DNA of 64,000 bases from IMCC45349 sp047219225 (GTDB taxonomy: Bacteria > Bacteroidota > Bacteroidia > Flavobacteriales > Flavobacteriaceae), in assembly GCF_047219225.1 (NCBI RefSeq), contig NZ_CP178208.1, positions 682,001 through 746,000 of the forward strand, read 5' to 3'. The notes under the pieces were generated by a model. That model was not told where the DNA came from. It saw only the letters and a list, made by a program, of their open reading frames with translations, and did no database searches. Shown here piece after piece: positions 62,847 through 64,000 of this stretch. Positions within the stretch are counted from its first letter, which is position 1. Each line of letters starts with the position of its first letter. The position numbers and the translations under genes are program-made.

Positions 62847-63388
62847 TTATCAATTTGCATTACATTTTGAACAGTTACTTTTATTTCTGAAGCGATTTTA
62901 GCCTGTACAATCCTAGGTATCTTAATACTGTAATCAGAAAGTCTAACTAAGAATTCTCCCGATATATTTAAAGCACCATCTTTTACTGTTAAATGCACAG
63001 GAATAGCAACTATTTTTGTTACACCGTGAATAGTAAATTTACCTTTACATATAGCTTTTGTATCACAACCACCATCGCAATTTTCAGTAAGTATGATAGT
63101 TCCTAAAAATATAGCCTTTGGATATTTTTTTGTATCTAAATAATGCTCCTTAAAATGTTCTTTTTGTAATGGACTATTAAACCCTTGAAAAGAGGCCATA
63201 TCAATAGAAAAGGCAAAATTCATATTAGACATATCAATAATACCGACTAGCTCATTAGATTCAGCCTTAATAATCTCCAATGGAGCTTCAGAGATAAAAG
63301 ACACCTTTCCTTTCCCTCTGTATAACGATTGGCTATAAACGTTAATTGAGCTCCATAATAAAAAACATATGAGATAGTTACGTATCAT
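62843..63388 (-). CDS. YceI family protein (regulator-linked copy)
   Basis: A 181-aa secreted protein with signal peptide (…SINVYSQ). The YceI barrel: KGKVSFISEAPLEIIKAESNELVGIID, FQGFNSPLQKEHFKEHYLDTKKYPKAIFLG and CKGKFTIHGVTKIVAIPV. It has a Cys-rich insert CDGGCDTKAIC not seen in the cassette copy. Its stop overlaps the start of the sensor kinase by 4 nt, so YceI, kinase and regulator form one translationally linked unit. It may bind the isoprenoid or lipid sensed by the kinase; that is inference. Confidence 0.92.
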   Translation of the reverse strand: MIRNYLICFLLWSSINVYSQSLYRGKGKVSFISEAPLEIIKAESNELVGIIDMSNMNFAFSIDMASFQGFNSPLQKEHFKEHYLDTKKYPKAIFLGTIILTENCDGGCDTKAICKGKFTIHGVTKIVAIPVHLTVKDGALNISGEFLVRLSDYSIKIPRIVQAKIASEIKVTVQNVMQIDK

Positions 63389-63493
63389 CCAGAGAATATT
63401 GACATCTTATAAAAGATACAAAAAATAAAAACAACTATATTTTATTAAACTAAAATGTAGAGGATAAAACAAATAACGGTTTGAGATAAACTT

Positions 63494-63706
63494 CTATTTT
63501 TTTTCCTTAATGCTACACGTTTTAATTCCAAAAGGTGCATAAAGCGGACAAAAACTAATAAGGCTAGTCATGACAAAAACAACAGCAAGAACTAACAATA
63601 CTATTCCAAGTGTACCTGAAATTGTTTCAGTTGAATAAAGTACTCCTAAAACTACTGCTATTAACACTCTAATGATTCTATCTACTGAACCCATATTTTT
63701 TTTCAT
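63494..63706 (-). CDS. DUF2892 (YgaP-type) membrane protein
   Basis: A 70-aa protein: KKNMGSVDRIIRVLIAVVLGVLY, a second helix VLLVLAVVFVMTSLI, then SFCPLYAPFGIKTC. The MGxxDRxIR start and CPLYxPFGI end are the DUF2892 pattern, often fused to or beside rhodanese or sulfur-redox proteins. Two inner-membrane helices. It lies between the CRP-like gene and the YceI unit; the CRP-type palindrome is about 70-85 bp upstream. Confidence 0.9.
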   Translation of the reverse strand: MKKNMGSVDRIIRVLIAVVLGVLYSTETISGTLGIVLLVLAVVFVMTSLISFCPLYAPFGIKTCSIKEKK

Positions 63707-63775
63707 AACTGTGAGATTTTATATGTTATAATACATTATTGAAATACAAAAATCTAAAATAGAATTCAGTTGAGC

Positions 63776-63791
63776 AGTGACTATAGTCACA
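63776..63791. promoter_or_regulatory. CRP-type operator palindrome
   Basis: AGTGA-CTATAG-TCACA contains a perfect 14-bp palindrome GTGA-N6-TCAC (63777-63790) and matches nine of the ten defined bases of the CRP consensus. It is 70 bp upstream of the DUF2892 start and 2 bp after the CRP-like gene's stop. It has no T-run, so it is not an intrinsic terminator. Confidence 0.6.
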
Positions 63792-63792
63792 A

Positions 63793-64000
63793 CTAACAAA
63801 TGATACTTATCTTGCCAGATTTTTGTTCAACTTTCCCCTCAGTTTCAAGTTTTTTTATAACTCTTGATATCACCTCTCTTACAGTTCCTAATTCATTTGC
63901 TAATTGACCATGACTTATTTTTATTGACTTATTTTTTGAAACTTTTGTTTTCCTTAGCAAATGGTCATATAATCTCTTATCCATTTTATCCAATAACAAA
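63793..64000 (-). CDS. CRP/FNR family regulator, C-terminal part, truncated by window
   Basis: The minus-strand frame is open to the right edge, so the N-terminal effector domain and true start lie beyond 64000. The visible 68 residues are a winged-helix domain: KNKSIKISHGQLANELGTVREVISRVIKKLETEGKV. The recognition helix has R-E-V-I-S-R, the same R-E-x-x-x-R pattern as E. coli CRP (R180, E181, R185). FNR would show a Ser/Glu pattern. It may regulate the neighbouring DUF2892 gene through the palindrome at 63776-63791. What it senses cannot be told from this part. Confidence 0.88.
   Translation of the reverse strand, partial: LLLDKMDKRLYDHLLRKTKVSKNKSIKISHGQLANELGTVREVISRVIKKLETEGKVEQKSGKISIIC

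Noticed and set aside
63458..63490. Possible second LytTR repeat (AGGATAAAAC / GAGATAAAC, about 22 bp apart) upstream of the YceI-kinase unit
   Set aside because: The two copies differ at several positions and share only AGGATAA with the good pair at 59387; too weak to claim.
63793..63999. Complete small HTH gene starting at a TTG near the window edge
   Set aside because: The frame continues to the edge without a stop and the product matches only the C-terminal domain of a CRP/FNR protein, so it is a truncated gene.

Overview
The window is AT-rich chromosomal DNA of a marine-type Flavobacteriaceae bacterium (phylum Bacteroidota). The evidence is a very low-GC coding style, a protein with a type IX secretion (T9SS) sorting domain and GEVED domain, many Cys-anchored lipoproteins with short signals, weak Shine-Dalgarno usage, promoter elements of the Bacteroidota type (TAnnTTTG, in one case with TTG 19 nt upstream), and families typical of the group (DUF4136, DUF5522, DUF5777, M49-like lipoprotein, class II HMG-CoA reductase plus GHMP kinase). 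I saw no prophage, transposase, integron or CRISPR array. Genes are tightly packed and convergent pairs usually share a hairpin terminator.

Layout. 1-4.2 kb: the end of a di-heme cytochrome, a large lipoprotein zinc metalloprotease and two small envelope proteins. 4.2-8.4 kb (minus): an M49-like peptidase, the DUF2157/GDYXXLXY membrane pair and a YiaA/YiaB protein. 8.6-11.4 kb (plus): an orphan helical-repeat protein and three small secreted helical proteins. 11.5-14.5 kb (minus): hemL, a LysM glucosaminidase and an ACC-deaminase-like enzyme, packed 1 nt apart. 14.6-21.7 kb: a 1307-aa T9SS cargo, a mini HExxH protein, a Cys-rich DUF5522 protein overlapping hutU, and a DUF4136 lipoprotein. 21.7-25.8 kb (minus): nuclease, OppC-like permease and Prc protease. 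25.9-30.7 kb (plus): surE, a small membrane protein, lpxB, a C40 peptidase and comEC. 30.7-34.5 kb (minus): a thioredoxin and two tandem POT peptide transporters with a structured leader. 34.8-37.0 kb: HMG-CoA reductase and GHMP kinase. 37.1-44.9 kb (minus): a PpiD-like chaperone, a CNNM/CorC protein, LptC, a TPR protein, an outer-membrane barrel and coaX, followed by tRNA-Phe. 45-55.8 kb: a threonine-dehydrogenase-like SDR, M13 and M28 peptidases, CBS, GIDE-like and GNAT proteins. 56 kb: a short ssb.

The most interesting region is 56.4-64.0 kb, all on the minus strand. A CRP/FNR regulator (cut by the window edge) and a DUF2892 protein are followed by a YceI protein, a LytS-type propeller histidine kinase and a LytTR response regulator, each overlapping the next. 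Next comes a five-gene envelope cassette: an OB-fold protein, a CX4CH cytochrome-like lipoprotein, a second YceI, a DUF5777 beta-barrel and a di-heme-like lipoprotein. A pair of 9-bp direct repeats with a 12-bp gap, the geometry expected for a LytTR site, lies between the response-regulator gene and the cassette. A CRP-type palindrome (GTGA-N6-TCAC) lies between the CRP-like gene and DUF2892, and the regulator's recognition helix carries the R-E-x-x-x-R pattern that reads GTGA in E. coli CRP. I infer a sensed and regulated envelope electron-transfer or isoprenoid-binding system whose function is unassigned.

A second theme is peptide use: several metallopeptidases, Prc, two POT importers and an Opp-type permease fit a protein-degrading heterotroph. 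Functions are assigned from motifs read by eye; no database search was possible.
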